Below are positions 26,644 through 35,008 of a DNA stretch of 64,000 nucleotides, one piece after another. Under the pieces are notes generated by a model. That model was given only the letters and a program-made list of their open reading frames with translations. It ran no database searches and was not told where the DNA came from. Each line of letters opens with the position of its first letter. Position 1 is the stretch's first letter. The translations under genes and the position numbers were made by a program. The DNA lies in the NCBI RefSeq assembly GCF_006970445.1, contig NZ_CP033877.1:814750-878749 (forward strand), given 5' to 3'. The stretch comes from Stenotrophomonas maltophilia. Lineage in GTDB: Bacteria; Pseudomonadota; Gammaproteobacteria; Xanthomonadales; Xanthomonadaceae.

Positions 26644-27258
26644 ATGTCGAAGACCCATGAAATCAAGGTCACCAAGCGTGAACTGCAGCGTAAGGGTGCG
26701 AGCCGCCGCCTGCGTCACGCTGGTGTGATCCCGGCCATCGTGTACGGCGGCAACGCCGAGCCGGTCGCCATCAGCCTGGACCACAACGAAATCTGGCTGG
26801 CCCAGCAGAACGAGTGGTTCTATGCCTCGATCCTGGACCTGAACCTGGACGGCCAGGTGCAGAAGGTCCTGCTGCGTGACATGCAGCGCCACCCGTACAA
26901 GCAGCTGATCATGCACCTGGACTTCCAGCGCGTGAACGAGAACGAAGCCCTGACCGCTTCGGTCCCGCTGCACTTCATCAACGAAGACACCTCGCCGGCC
27001 GGCAAGGCTGCCGACGTCGTGGTCACCCACGAACTGAAGGAAGTGACCATCACCTGCCTGCCGAAGGACCTGCCGGAGTCGATCGAAGTCGACCTGGGCG
27101 AGCTGAAGGCCGGTGACGTGGTGTACCTGTCCAACATCAAGCTGCCGAAGGGCGTGGAAATCCCGGCCCTGGCGCTGGGCAAGGACCACGACGACGCCAT
27201 CGTCACCGCCAAGGCCGGCAAGGCTGACGCGGCCGACGAAGAAGCGGCTGCCGAGTAA
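26644..27258 (+). CDS. rplY: 50S ribosomal protein L25 (Ctc form)
   Basis: A 204-residue protein: the 5S-rRNA-binding L25 domain (KVTKRELQRKGASRRLRHAG, VIPAIVYGG) plus the C-terminal TL5/CTC beta domain and an acidic tail (ADAADEEAAAE). It follows prs by about 110 bp, as in most gammaproteobacteria with a prs-rplY-pth-ychF run. Confidence 0.96.
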   Translation: MSKTHEIKVTKRELQRKGASRRLRHAGVIPAIVYGGNAEPVAISLDHNEIWLAQQNEWFYASILDLNLDGQVQKVLLRDMQRHPYKQLIMHLDFQRVNENEALTASVPLHFINEDTSPAGKAADVVVTHELKEVTITCLPKDLPESIEVDLGELKAGDVVYLSNIKLPKGVEIPALALGKDHDDAIVTAKAGKADAADEEAAAE

Positions 27259-27266
27259 TACCAAGC

Positions 27267-27290
27267 GGCGCCTGCCTCCGGGCAGGCGCC
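27267..27290. other. Perfect hairpin between rplY and pth
   Basis: GGCGCCTGCC and GGCAGGCGCC pair around a 4-nt loop. There is no following T-run, and pth starts 16 bp later, so it may stabilise or process the mRNA or partly terminate transcription. Confidence 0.6.
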
Positions 27291-27305
27291 GTGCTGGAAG
27301 GAACC

Positions 27306-27884
27306 ATGGCAGGATTGCGACTGATCGTCGGTCTGGGCAACCCCGGATCGGAACACGCCCGGACCCGGCACAATGCCGGGTTTCATTTCGTTGAGGCCCT
27401 GGCCGAAAAAGCCGGTGCGCGATGGAATGTGGACAGCAAGCTGTTCGGCGAGACCGCCAAGGTCGAGATTGCCGGACAGACGGTGTGGCTGCTCAAGCCC
27501 GCCACGTTCATGAACCTCAGCGGCAAGTCGGTCACCGCCGCACAGCGGTTCTGGAAGATCGAGCCGGAAGAAACCCTGCTGGCCCACGACGAGCTGGACC
27601 TCCCGCCCGGTGCGGTGCGGCTGAAGTTCGATGGTGGCCATGGCGGCCAGAACGGCCTGCGCGACACCATGCGCCTGCTCGGCCACGGCAAGTTCCACCG
27701 CCTGCGCGTGGGCATCGGCCATCCCGGCCACAAGGACCGCGTGGTGGGGTGGGTGCTCGGCCGCCCGTCGAAGGACGACGACGTGCTGATCGCGCGCGCC
27801 ATCGACGATGCGATCGACGTGCTTCCGCTGGCAGTGCAGGGCGATTTCAACGAAGCGATGAAGCGGCTGCATACCCCGAAATAA
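27306..27884 (+). CDS. pth: Peptidyl-tRNA hydrolase
   Basis: A 192-residue enzyme that frees tRNAs from prematurely dropped peptidyl-tRNA. It shows LIVGLGNPGSEHARTRHNAG with the catalytic His in RHNAG, KPATFMNLSGKSV, and HDELDLPPGAVRLKFDGGHG followed by GGQNGLRD. The ATG at 27306 is chosen because GGAAGGA lies just upstream. Confidence 0.97.
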   Translation: MAGLRLIVGLGNPGSEHARTRHNAGFHFVEALAEKAGARWNVDSKLFGETAKVEIAGQTVWLLKPATFMNLSGKSVTAAQRFWKIEPEETLLAHDELDLPPGAVRLKFDGGHGGQNGLRDTMRLLGHGKFHRLRVGIGHPGHKDRVVGWVLGRPSKDDDVLIARAIDDAIDVLPLAVQGDFNEAMKRLHTPK

Positions 27885-27894
27885 CCCGCTTCGG

Positions 27895-27918
27895 GTAGGT
27901 GCCAACCTTGGTTGGCAC
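27895..27918 (+). repeat. GTAG palindrome (SMAG type)
   Basis: GTAGGTGCCAACC then GGTTGGCAC, ten bases after the pth stop and within the pth-ychF gap. Confidence 0.87.
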
Positions 27919-28001
27919 ACAATGATCGACACCGAGATGGATTGGCCAAGCAACGCGCGCGCTGTTTCACCAATCACTTTCACCCCAGAGAGCTGTCACC
28001 C

Positions 28002-29093
28002 ATGGGTATCAAATGCGGCATCGTCGGCCTGCCCAACGTCGGCAAGTCGACCCTGTTCAATGCGCTGACCAAGGCGGGTATCGCCGCGGCGAACTTCCCG
28101 TTCTGCACCATCGAGCCGAACGTCGGCATCGTGCCGGTGCCGGATCCGCGCCTGAACGAGCTGGCAGCGATCATCAATCCGCAGAAGGTCATCCCGACCG
28201 CGGTCGAGTTCGTCGACATCGCCGGCCTGGTCGCCGGTGCCGCCAGCGGTGAAGGCCTGGGCAACAAGTTCCTGGCGCACATCCGCGAAGTCGATGCGAT
28301 TACCCACGTGGTGCGCTGCTTCGAGAATGCCGACGTCATCCACGTCAACAACAAGGTCGACCCGATCTCGGACATCGAAACCATCGATACCGAGCTGGCG
28401 CTGGCCGACCTGGACAGCGTCGAGAAGGCGCTGAACCGTGCCGAGCGCGCCGCCAAGGGCGGTGACAAGGACGCCGCGGCGCGCAAGCCGGTGCTGGCCA
28501 AGCTGCAGGCCGCGCTGTCGGATGGCAAGGCCGGTCGCTCGGCGGGCCTGGACGAGGAAGAGAAGGCGCTGGTACGCGATCTGTTCCTGCTGACTCTGAA
28601 GCCGGTGATGTACATCGCCAACGTGCTGGAAGACGGTTTCGAGAACAACCCGCACCTGGACGCCGTGCGCGCGCACGCCGCCGCCGAAGGCGCGCAGGTG
28701 GTGCCGGTGTCGGCCGCGATCGAAGAAGAGCTGTCGCAGCTGGACGACGAAGACCGCGATACCTTCCTGGCCGACCTGGGCCTGAGCGAGCCGGGCCTGA
28801 ATCGCGTGATCAACGCGGCCTACAGCCTGCTCGGCCTGCAGACCTACTTCACCGCTGGCGTGAAGGAAGTCCGCGCGTGGACCGTGCGCAAGGGCGCTAC
28901 CGCCCCGCAGGCCGCCGCGGTCATCCACACCGACTTCGAGAAGGGCTTCATCCGCGCCGAGACCATCGCGTATGACGACTTCATCAAGTACAAGGGCGAA
29001 GCCGGCGCCAAGGAAGCCGGTCGCCTGCGCCTGGAAGGCAAGGAATACCGCGTGCAGGAAGGCGACATCCTGCACTTCCGCTTCAACGTCTGA
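28002..29093 (+). CDS. ychF: Redox-regulated ATPase/GTPase YchF
   Basis: A 363-residue OBG-family P-loop protein, exactly the usual length. G1 is [19 protein letters not shown], switch and G2 regions follow in [11 protein letters not shown]3 is [21 protein letters not shown] coiled-coil insert lies around residues 130-190. A C-terminal TGS domain ends [16 protein letters not shown]. It binds ribosomes and prefers ATP. Start [12 protein letters not shown]; the longer upstream frame is not coding. It is followed by a terminator. Confidence 0.97.
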   Translation: MGIKCGIVGLPNVGKSTLFNALTKAGIAAANFPFCTIEPNVGIVPVPDPRLNELAAIINPQKVIPTAVEFVDIAGLVAGAASGEGLGNKFLAHIREVDAITHVVRCFENADVIHVNNKVDPISDIETIDTELALADLDSVEKALNRAERAAKGGDKDAAARKPVLAKLQAALSDGKAGRSAGLDEEEKALVRDLFLLTLKPVMYIANVLEDGFENNPHLDAVRAHAAAEGAQVVPVSAAIEEELSQLDDEDRDTFLADLGLSEPGLNRVINAAYSLLGLQTYFTAGVKEVRAWTVRKGATAPQAAAVIHTDFEKGFIRAETIAYDDFIKYKGEAGAKEAGRLRLEGKEYRVQEGDILHFRFNV

Positions 29094-29118
29094 TCCTGCG
29101 GCAGCGGATCGACCCTGG

Positions 29119-29149
29119 ACGCCCCGCCTTGCGCGGGGCGTTCGCGTTT
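29119..29149 (+). terminator. Terminator-like hairpin after ychF
   Basis: CGCCCCGC and GCGGGGCG arms with a short loop, followed by TTCGCGTTT. It ends the conserved prs-ychF run. Confidence 0.75.
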
Positions 29150-29155
29150 CCGCGG

Positions 29156-29258
29156 GTGGACAAAAAAACACCACGTTGCGAAACGCTTGCGGTGTGATGT
29201 TCGCGGGCACTTGTCCACAGCAAACTCCCATCGCTTTCCACGTCGGGTGTGGAAAACC
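29156..29258 (+). repeat. 103-bp repeat, copy 1
   Basis: Starts GTGGACAAA and ends GTGTGGAAAACC. The first end pairs with an internal TTGTCCAC. A second small hairpin (TTTCCAC with GTGGAAA) closes the unit. Copies 2-4 have the same length and orientation. Confidence 0.9.
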
Positions 29259-29291
29259 ACGCAGCCCCCGGTGGAGGCGGGCCCGTGCCGC

Positions 29292-29394
29292 GTGGACAAA
29301 TCTTCACCACATTCCGAAACGCTTGCGCGGCAATACTCCCGCCTACTTGTCCACACCTAGTTCCCATCGCTTTCCACGCGCGGTGTGGAAAACC
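29292..29394 (+). repeat. 103-bp repeat, copy 2
   Basis: Same start (GTGGACAAA), the shared GAAACGCTTGCG core, the internal ACTTGTCCACA and the CCATCGCTTTCCACGCGCGG end region. It lies 33 bp after copy 1, just downstream of the FAD oxidoreductase stop. Confidence 0.9.
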
Positions 29395-29420
29395 CGGCGC
29401 GATCGACACACCGCCGCAGC

Positions 29421-30473
29421 TCAGCGCTGCAAGAGCACCTTCGCGGCGCGCTGGCCCAGCTGCGGCGCCAGGATGATGCCCGGATGGGCCACGGCAACGT
29501 ACAGGCCGTCAACGCCCGGCAGGAAACCGCATACCGGCTCGCCATCGCGCGTGGTCGGGCGATTGAACATCGCAGCCGAGCGAGCGACTACGGGTACCTC
29601 CTGCACGAACAGTGCGCGGATCGCGGCCTGGGTTGTGTGGACCAGCGCGGGCAGGCCGGCCTCACCGTTGGCAGGCGCATCGGCCGCAACCCGCAGGCCA
29701 CCCTGCAGGCCAGGCCGCACTTCGAGGTCTGCGGCGCACAACAGGCGCTGCAGGATCGCTGCAGGGGCGTCGAAATCCATCAGTACGGCCGGAGCCTGCC
29801 GAAGCGGCAGGGTGATGCCCAATGGCGCGCACAGGACGGCAGCGTCCATCGCCGCTGCCAGCACGACCCCGTCAGCAATGACGTCTCCGCAGGTGGTGCG
29901 CACTCCGGTGATCCGCGATCCGCGCTGCATCAGTGAAAGAACCTGTTGACTGCAGCGCACCTGCGCACCGTGCTCGGCCGCGTCCTTCAGCAACTGCCGG
30001 ACCAGCCATGCAGGCTCCACCGCGAAATCCCGTGGCGACCAGATGGCAGCCGAGGGCGCACGCAAGCCGGGTTGAACGGCTCCCACCTGCGCCTGACCCA
30101 GTAGTTCAACCGACTGATCCGCCGCTCGAAGTTCATCGTGCCAGCGCAGCGTTTCGTCCTCATCGGCTGCCCATAGCAATGCGCCGCGGGCAGCCATCGG
30201 CAGCGCACCCAGCTGGACCTGCAACTGATCGAACGCGGGCAGCGCATCCACCACCCGCCTGAAGCGCGCGGGATCCTCCGACGGCAGCATGCTGCTGCTG
30301 CCAACCCAGCCATACGAACCGTGAGTAACGCCACGGGCGACGCCCTCGTCGCGCTCCAGCACCGTTACACGGGCGCCACCTCTCGCCAGGTGCCAGGCAA
30401 TCGATGCGCCGAGCATGCCGGCACCGACGACGATCAGATGGGGGGAGGTCCTGGGCACGGTGAGCAGGCGCAT
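29421..30473 (-). CDS. FAD-dependent oxidoreductase (DAO family)
   Basis: A 350-residue D-amino-acid-oxidase/GlyOx-type flavoprotein. The N-terminal dinucleotide motif is HLIVVGAGMLGASIAWHLAR, with VLERDEGVARG after it. The C-terminal flavin contact CGFLPGVDGLYVAVAHPGII is the usual closing motif. Members oxidise amines or amino acids; the substrate is not readable. It stands alone, in opposite direction to ychF, with two 103-bp repeats on each side. It may be accessory cargo, although the repeats themselves encode nothing obvious. Confidence 0.85.
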   Translation of the reverse strand: MRLLTVPRTSPHLIVVGAGMLGASIAWHLARGGARVTVLERDEGVARGVTHGSYGWVGSSSMLPSEDPARFRRVVDALPAFDQLQVQLGALPMAARGALLWAADEDETLRWHDELRAADQSVELLGQAQVGAVQPGLRAPSAAIWSPRDFAVEPAWLVRQLLKDAAEHGAQVRCSQQVLSLMQRGSRITGVRTTCGDVIADGVVLAAAMDAAVLCAPLGITLPLRQAPAVLMDFDAPAAILQRLLCAADLEVRPGLQGGLRVAADAPANGEAGLPALVHTTQAAIRALFVQEVPVVARSAAMFNRPTTRDGEPVCGFLPGVDGLYVAVAHPGIILAPQLGQRAAKVLLQR

Positions 30474-30531
30474 GGGAGATGCCCAGCGTGATCGATGGAG
30501 GGTCCAGTGTCATTGCCTGGCCGGGCCAAGC

Positions 30532-30634
30532 GTGGACAAAAAAGCGACACATGTCGAATCGCCTGTGACACAGGGCTCGCAGTCACTTGTCCACATGAAA
30601 TCCCAACCACCCTCCACGGGCCGTGTGGAAAACC
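30532..30634 (+). repeat. 103-bp repeat, copy 3 (divergent)
   Basis: Starts GTGGACAAA, has TCACTTGTCCACA inside and ends CCGTGTGGAAAACC. It is the most diverged of the four copies in its middle part. It lies just upstream of the FAD oxidoreductase start. Confidence 0.85.
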
Positions 30635-30644
30635 ATCGATCCAC

Positions 30645-30747
30645 GTGGACAAAAAACAGCCATGTCCTGAAACCCTTGCTGTGCGTGCTTCGTGGGCACT
30701 TGTCCACACCAAACCCCCATCGCTTTCCACGCGCGGTGTGGAAAACC
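30645..30747 (+). repeat. 103-bp repeat, copy 4
   Basis: Ten bases after copy 3. It shares with copy 2 the CCATCGCTTTCCACGCGCGG end region and the closing TGTGGAAAACC. A further fragment (CCATCGCTTTCCACGATGGA) remains at 30836-30855. Confidence 0.9.
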
Positions 30748-30764
30748 GTGGCGTTCCAGTTCTG

Positions 30765-30822
30765 GTAGGCACCCACCTTGGTGGGCTCGGGGACGATCTT
30801 GCCCACCAAGGTGGGCCGCTAC
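30765..30822. repeat. Pair of facing GTAG palindromes
   Basis: GTAGGCACCCACC, then GGTGGGCTC on the left. GCCCACCAAGGTGGGCCGCTAC on the right is the same element inverted. The pair forms a dimeric SMAG-type unit, separated by about 15 bp. Confidence 0.87.
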
Positions 30823-30982
30823 CAGATCCAGGTTTCCATCGCTTTCCACGATGGATGTGGGCAGCCACCTGCCTGTGTGGGAACCGGCAGGCACAGCAGG
30901 AGACATCGGGCGCAGGGGCGCCAGTGTGAGGAAATTCCCGTCAACGCGGAGCAGCTGCTGGAGCTGGGGACCGCGAAGCGGT

Positions 30983-31123
30983 CTAGTGCACCGCGTCGAC
31001 AGTGACCTGATGCTGGCTCGCATAGCTTGCAGAAGGATGGGCAATGGAGGGGCCCGAGAGAGAGCATCCCGCAGCGGTCAGGCAGAAGATTGTCAGCAAC
31101 ACCTTGGTCAGAACAGGCTTCAT
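30983..31123 (-). CDS. Small lipoprotein, 46 residues
   Basis: MKPVLTKVLLTIFCLTAAGC is a clear lipoprotein signal peptide (lipobox TAAGC, Cys20). Only 26 residues of polar mature peptide follow, ending HQVTVDAVH. No family recognised. It follows the HAF-repeat gene by about 50 bp on the same strand. Confidence 0.6.
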   Translation of the reverse strand: MKPVLTKVLLTIFCLTAAGCSLSGPSIAHPSASYASQHQVTVDAVH

Positions 31124-31176
31124 CAGAAATTCCAGAGTGGAGTAATCGATAGAAAAATGGCCGGGTACGCCGCCGC

Positions 31177-32253
31177 TCACGGCGGGGGGGCGCCGCAGTA
31201 CGGGCTCGTGGAGGCGCGGATCTGACCGAGAGGCTGCTGGGACACCAGACGCGATGGCGTCACCGGCTCGCTATCGGCTGCGCGGTAGCTATGGCCGAAC
31301 AGGGTGCTTCCATCGCGGCTCGTCAGGTGTGCTTCGAGGGTGGCATCGCGCGGATAGGCAACGCCCAGCGCGTCGAGCCAATCCGTGAGGCGGCAGATAC
31401 CGTTGGCGCGTGTCCAGATCAGGCGCACTTCGCTAGCAGCATCCTTGCCAAGAACAAGGTCGGCATTCGCGCCGATCCACTCATTCTGCATGGGCACGCC
31501 GTCTGCTGCATGGGCAAATGGCATGTTCAGGTTCATGCGTTCGACGTCCTCCCGGGAAAGAAGTGCGTCGCCGCTGGAGGCCGCTGCCTGCAGCAGGACG
31601 GGCGGATGTACCTGGGCCCTGCCGTCGCGCCACGACACAGCTACTGCCACGTTGACGTCCCCGGTTTCGGCGCCGACGGCATATCCCACCCCATGCAGCG
31701 TCCGTGCATCCGGGCTGAAGAACGCGGGATCCGCGCTTCGAACTCCTCCGGGAACAGGGAGAGGCCGGTAGCCATCCTTCACGCTCCATAGGAACGCGTG
31801 CTCCGCGTCAGGTTCGTCCGGCCTGAACTCCGTTCCGGCCACCAGGCTGCCGTCACTGTTGATTGCCGAAGCAGAGTGAGCTGCATCCGGTGAGGTGAGT
31901 GCAAACAGGCTGCCATCTGGCAACCAGCGATAGACGCGTCCTGGGTCCTGCCCTCGTGTCTCTACCAGCACCACTTGACCATCTGCACTGATGGCGCGTG
32001 CGAAGGAATCGGCCTGACCAGGAGGTGGGACAAGCCGCTGTACGGGACCAGTTCCGTCCCAGCGGAATGCCTGGCTGGTACAGCATCCATTACTGCCGAC
32101 ACCTGCGATGGCATGGCCGTCTTCGCTGGACGCGGTGATGCGGATGGGCGCGCTGCGGAGCATCGCCAGTTCTTCGAATGTGGCGATCGGCTTCGAAGCG
32201 GCCGCGAAGCCCGCAAGCGACAGGCCGAGAAGAAGAAATGGAGTCTGCGTCAT
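31177..32253 (-). CDS. Exported HAF-repeat protein
   Basis: A 358-residue protein starting MTQTPFLLLGLSLAGFAAAS (signal peptide). The body shows HAF-type repeats: AFRWDGTGPVQRLV, RVYRWLPDGSLFAL and HAFLWSVKDGYRPL, separated by stretches such as SASAINSDGSLVAGTEF and ARAISADGQVVLVE. These suggest a beta-propeller-like exported protein. Role unknown. Codon use and local base composition look a little less G+C-rich than the core genes, as in its neighbours to 34.8 kb. The longer upstream frame lacks a convincing start. Confidence 0.75.
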   Translation of the reverse strand: MTQTPFLLLGLSLAGFAAASKPIATFEELAMLRSAPIRITASSEDGHAIAGVGSNGCCTSQAFRWDGTGPVQRLVPPPGQADSFARAISADGQVVLVETRGQDPGRVYRWLPDGSLFALTSPDAAHSASAINSDGSLVAGTEFRPDEPDAEHAFLWSVKDGYRPLPVPGGVRSADPAFFSPDARTLHGVGYAVGAETGDVNVAVAVSWRDGRAQVHPPVLLQAAASSGDALLSREDVERMNLNMPFAHAADGVPMQNEWIGANADLVLGKDAASEVRLIWTRANGICRLTDWLDALGVAYPRDATLEAHLTSRDGSTLFGHSYRAADSEPVTPSRLVSQQPLGQIRASTSPYCGAPPP

Positions 32254-32433
32254 GGCAGCGAAAATACTCTGAAGCGGTGGTCGGGTGACCGATCTGTTGT
32301 CTGATGCTGCGGCCACCATCGATGTACAGTCGGCTCAATGGCCTGCACGCACACGATCGTGTCGTACGATGGTGCCGTATCGCCATGCAGCCTGCCCGCA
32401 GGTTCCCTGCAAGAACATTCGACGGAGTTCCTC

Positions 32434-32835
32434 ATGTTCAGCCACATCACCGTGGGTACCAATGATCTGGACAAGGCGTCCAGCTTCTACGATGCCCTGC
32501 TGATGCCGCTCGGCATGCGTCGCCGTCTGGTCTCGCCCGATGGCGGGCCTGCCGCCGCGTGCTGGGTGACGGCGAACGCGGCACTGCCGCGCTTCTACGT
32601 CTACTCGCCCTACGACCGGAAGCCTGCAGGCCACGGAAACGGCAGCATGGTGGCCTTCCTCGCGCCTTCCCAGGAGGCGGTGGATGCGTCCCATGCGGCA
32701 GGTCTTGCCGCAGGTGGAACCGACGATGGTGCACCCGGACCACGGCCGCACTATGGGCCAGGCTACTACGGTGCCTATCTGCGCGATCCCGACGGCAACA
32801 AATGCCATGTCGTCCATCGTGGCGATCTGGCATAG
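32434..32835 (+). CDS. VOC family protein (glyoxalase/dioxygenase fold)
   Basis: A 133-residue protein: MFSHITVGTNDLDKASSFYD at the N-terminus with the metal-type His4, YGPGYYGAYLRDPDGNKCHV near the C-terminus. This is the two-module VOC fold used by glyoxalases, isomerases and resistance proteins; the substrate is unknown. GGAG precedes the ATG at 32434. It is the only plus-strand gene between ychF and the autotransporter. Confidence 0.87.
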   Translation: MFSHITVGTNDLDKASSFYDALLMPLGMRRRLVSPDGGPAAACWVTANAALPRFYVYSPYDRKPAGHGNGSMVAFLAPSQEAVDASHAAGLAAGGTDDGAPGPRPHYGPGYYGAYLRDPDGNKCHVVHRGDLA

Positions 32836-32889
32836 ATCGTACGAGGCACGGGCGCAGGACCGCTGTCCGACGCCCTGCGACAATTCATC

Positions 32890-34530
32890 CTACCTGGTAT
32901 CTTCCAGCGTCTGCACCTTGCGGATCATCCAGTCACGCGGAATCCGCTTCCAGCGATAGTGCTGCAGCTGAAGTGCATGGATTGGGGCAGCGGCTGCGAT
33001 CTCCAGGCGTTCCGGTTCACGGTCACGCTCCCATTCCAGAGCAGCGCCCGGATGGGATGCGGCGTAGGCAATCGTGGCATCCCGCGGTGCCGGCAGCATG
33101 GCGATGGGTATGCTCTTTCCCTGGGCATCCAGTGCGATGGCGGTGGTCCACACACCCTCGCGCTCTGCCTTGTCCATGGGTGCTTGTACGAGCGTGGCGC
33201 GCTGGTCCGAACCCCATGTGATACGCATGCGCGCATTCGTTCTTGACTGCTGGCCGCGCGCTACGCGCTCCTCCGCATCCTTGGTGTAGCGCTCCAGGTC
33301 GACCGCGAGCCGGATCGCCGACAATCTGTCCAATTGCCCGGCGCGCGTATTGATGGGCAGCCGGAACGGGAAGCCGACGTCGTTTTCATCGGTACGCGAT
33401 ACCCCTGCGATCAACCAGCGCTGCACGACAGGCACCGGCTGTAGTCCGCTTATTGGCCGACCCTTGGCATCCAGCAGCTCGACGCGGCGCAACCAGGCCA
33501 TCATCGGGAACCACTCACTGTCCGTTGCAGCGCGGCGTTCATGCTCCGGCAGCGGCATGCTCAACCGGATCAGCGGGCGTGCCGCATGGTGGTCGTCTTC
33601 GGCCGAGAACCGCAGGCCCGCCTCGAATTCTGCCAGGGCGGTCCGATCAAACATTCCGGCAGGGATCAGGTCCGCTGCCGTCTGCGAATAGGCATCAGGG
33701 TCGTTGCTGGGCAAAGAGAAGGGCGGACGTCCGATCTGCTCACGCAGCATCGCGTCGTAGTGTTGCCTGGACTCGCGCTCGTCGGCATCGAACATCGGGT
33801 CGGTGCTCATCCTCGCGACGTACAGGTCCATCTCCAGGGCCGGGGTGTCGCCCTGCTCATGCACCGAAAGCGCATAGCGTGCTTCAACGGGCATGCCATC
33901 AGCGCGCTGCAGGACCTGACGTCCCTTGCCGCTGACCCTCGGGCCGGAAACAGCAACATCCAGAAGTACCATGTGGTCTGTTAGCGCGAGCACCTCCTGG
34001 TCGACAGTGACGTCGCCGATGTCGGTGGACGCGTCGCGATGGACGATCTTCTGGCCGATCTGCAGACGGGCCGGCAGATCCGTTGGCGTGAGCCCGCCAA
34101 CGCGGCGTTGCGACGCCAGCTGGGCCGCCAGTTGCGGGGTGTGCTTCACGGCGTGCTGCCAGGCCGATGGATCGACCGCGCGCACATCACGCACTGTGCC
34201 ATCGGCAGTGAGCGTCATTTCAAAGCCCTTGTCGAGCAGCGCCATGATAGAACCTTCGTCAGCAGCGTTCGGGTCGAGCCGCAATGAGTTGGCCGAGAAT
34301 CCCGTGCCGCGCTGCTCGCTCCAGATCACGCGCGTCCGCAGTCGGCGCTCGCCGCCGACCACGCCGTCCATCCGGATGGCGGTGAACGACCGATCTTCGA
34401 ATGCATCGGTCCCAGTGTCGGGCACGCGGATGTTCGAGGCGGCGAAGTAGATCGCTTCCTGGCCGGCTGCGGATGCATGGGCGGAAGCCAGCAACATGAT
34501 CCCCGGCAGTGTGAGGCGTGCGATGGCCAT
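32890..34530 (-). CDS. Exported protein of unknown function, 546 residues
   Basis: Starts MAIARLTLPGIMLLASAHAS, a signal peptide probably cut near SAAG. The remainder is soluble and charged with no motif I recognise. Notable segments are FEMTLTADGTVRDVRAVDPS and LQIGQKIVHRDASTDIGDVT in the first half, and ITWGSDQRATLVQAPMDK near the C-terminus. The first half reads like proteins that sample a quantity with a test for zero, but this is only an impression. The longer frame to 34797 lacks a ribosome site. It follows the small lipoprotein gene by 32 bp on the same strand, so they are probably one operon. Confidence 0.7.
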   Translation of the reverse strand: MAIARLTLPGIMLLASAHASAAGQEAIYFAASNIRVPDTGTDAFEDRSFTAIRMDGVVGGERRLRTRVIWSEQRGTGFSANSLRLDPNAADEGSIMALLDKGFEMTLTADGTVRDVRAVDPSAWQHAVKHTPQLAAQLASQRRVGGLTPTDLPARLQIGQKIVHRDASTDIGDVTVDQEVLALTDHMVLLDVAVSGPRVSGKGRQVLQRADGMPVEARYALSVHEQGDTPALEMDLYVARMSTDPMFDADERESRQHYDAMLREQIGRPPFSLPSNDPDAYSQTAADLIPAGMFDRTALAEFEAGLRFSAEDDHHAARPLIRLSMPLPEHERRAATDSEWFPMMAWLRRVELLDAKGRPISGLQPVPVVQRWLIAGVSRTDENDVGFPFRLPINTRAGQLDRLSAIRLAVDLERYTKDAEERVARGQQSRTNARMRITWGSDQRATLVQAPMDKAEREGVWTTAIALDAQGKSIPIAMLPAPRDATIAYAASHPGAALEWERDREPERLEIAAAAPIHALQLQHYRWKRIPRDWMIRKVQTLEDTR

Positions 34531-34562
34531 CGGAACGGTCCCGCGTCGATGGAGGAGGCGCG

Positions 34563-34733
34563 TCACGGTGCGTGTCGCCCGCTCATCGAAGGGCGTATGG
34601 GAGCCCCCGGCGTTTCGGGGGGGATGATGTTGGCTGCCACGTCGGCGCGGGCCTTTACGCGAAATGGGGCGATGCAACCGACAAGGGGGAGGCAGAGTGA
34701 AAGTGACAATGCGAACAGGGTCAGTGCTTTCAT
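34563..34733 (-). CDS. Small lipoprotein, 56 residues
   Basis: MKALTLFALSLSLCLPLVGC gives a signal peptide with lipobox PLVGC (Cys20), then a 36-residue Pro/Arg-rich tail ending MSGRHAP. Its ATG overlaps the TGA of the 34-codon ORF upstream, and the 546-residue gene follows after 32 bp. No family recognised. Confidence 0.6.
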   Translation of the reverse strand: MKALTLFALSLSLCLPLVGCIAPFRVKARADVAANIIPPETPGAPIRPSMSGRHAP

Positions 34734-34834
34734 CGGGACATCCGGTCGCGCGGTGCCCCGCCTTCCAGAACAGCAACGAGAACGGTGGCGCGGGCAACTA
34801 GCCCGGCGATGAATCTGCTGTGCGGTCCTTGCAT
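34730..34834 (-). CDS. 34-residue ORF coupled to the lipoprotein gene
   Basis: ATG at 34834 follows CAGGAG at ideal distance. The product MQGPHSRFIAGLVARATVLV continues to GAPRDRMSR, with a short hydrophobic middle (FIAGLVARATVLVAVL). Its stop overlaps the next ATG (ATGA). It may be a leader peptide that brings ribosomes to the lipoprotein start, or a tiny membrane protein. No homology can be judged. Confidence 0.4.
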   Translation of the reverse strand: MQGPHSRFIAGLVARATVLVAVLEGGAPRDRMSR

Positions 34835-35008
34835 GTACTGCTCCTGGGGGCGGCGTGCGGGTGGATGGCCGGACGTTGACCGGCCATCTGCGGAATTGTA
34901 TGGCGCAGGTATTACCCTGCGCCAATTCGAGCTGAAGGTTGCGCATCCGTGCCCTGTATTGCGCTGTGCCGCAGTGGTCATGAGGCGCCAGCAAGCGCCC
35001 GCCACCAG

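Noticed and set aside
29083..29409. Small ORFs inside the 103-bp repeats
   Set aside because: They exist only as translations of the repeat, change frame between copies and lack ribosome sites.
29156..30747. Insertion sequence or composite transposon
   Set aside because: No transposase, no terminal inverted repeats around the whole segment and no target duplication seen. Only the direct 103-bp repeats support mobility.
29156..30747. Chromosomal origin, from four TTGTCCACA strings
   Set aside because: The boxes are off-consensus, are part of a repeat stem, and neither dnaA, dnaN nor an AT-rich unwinding region is present.
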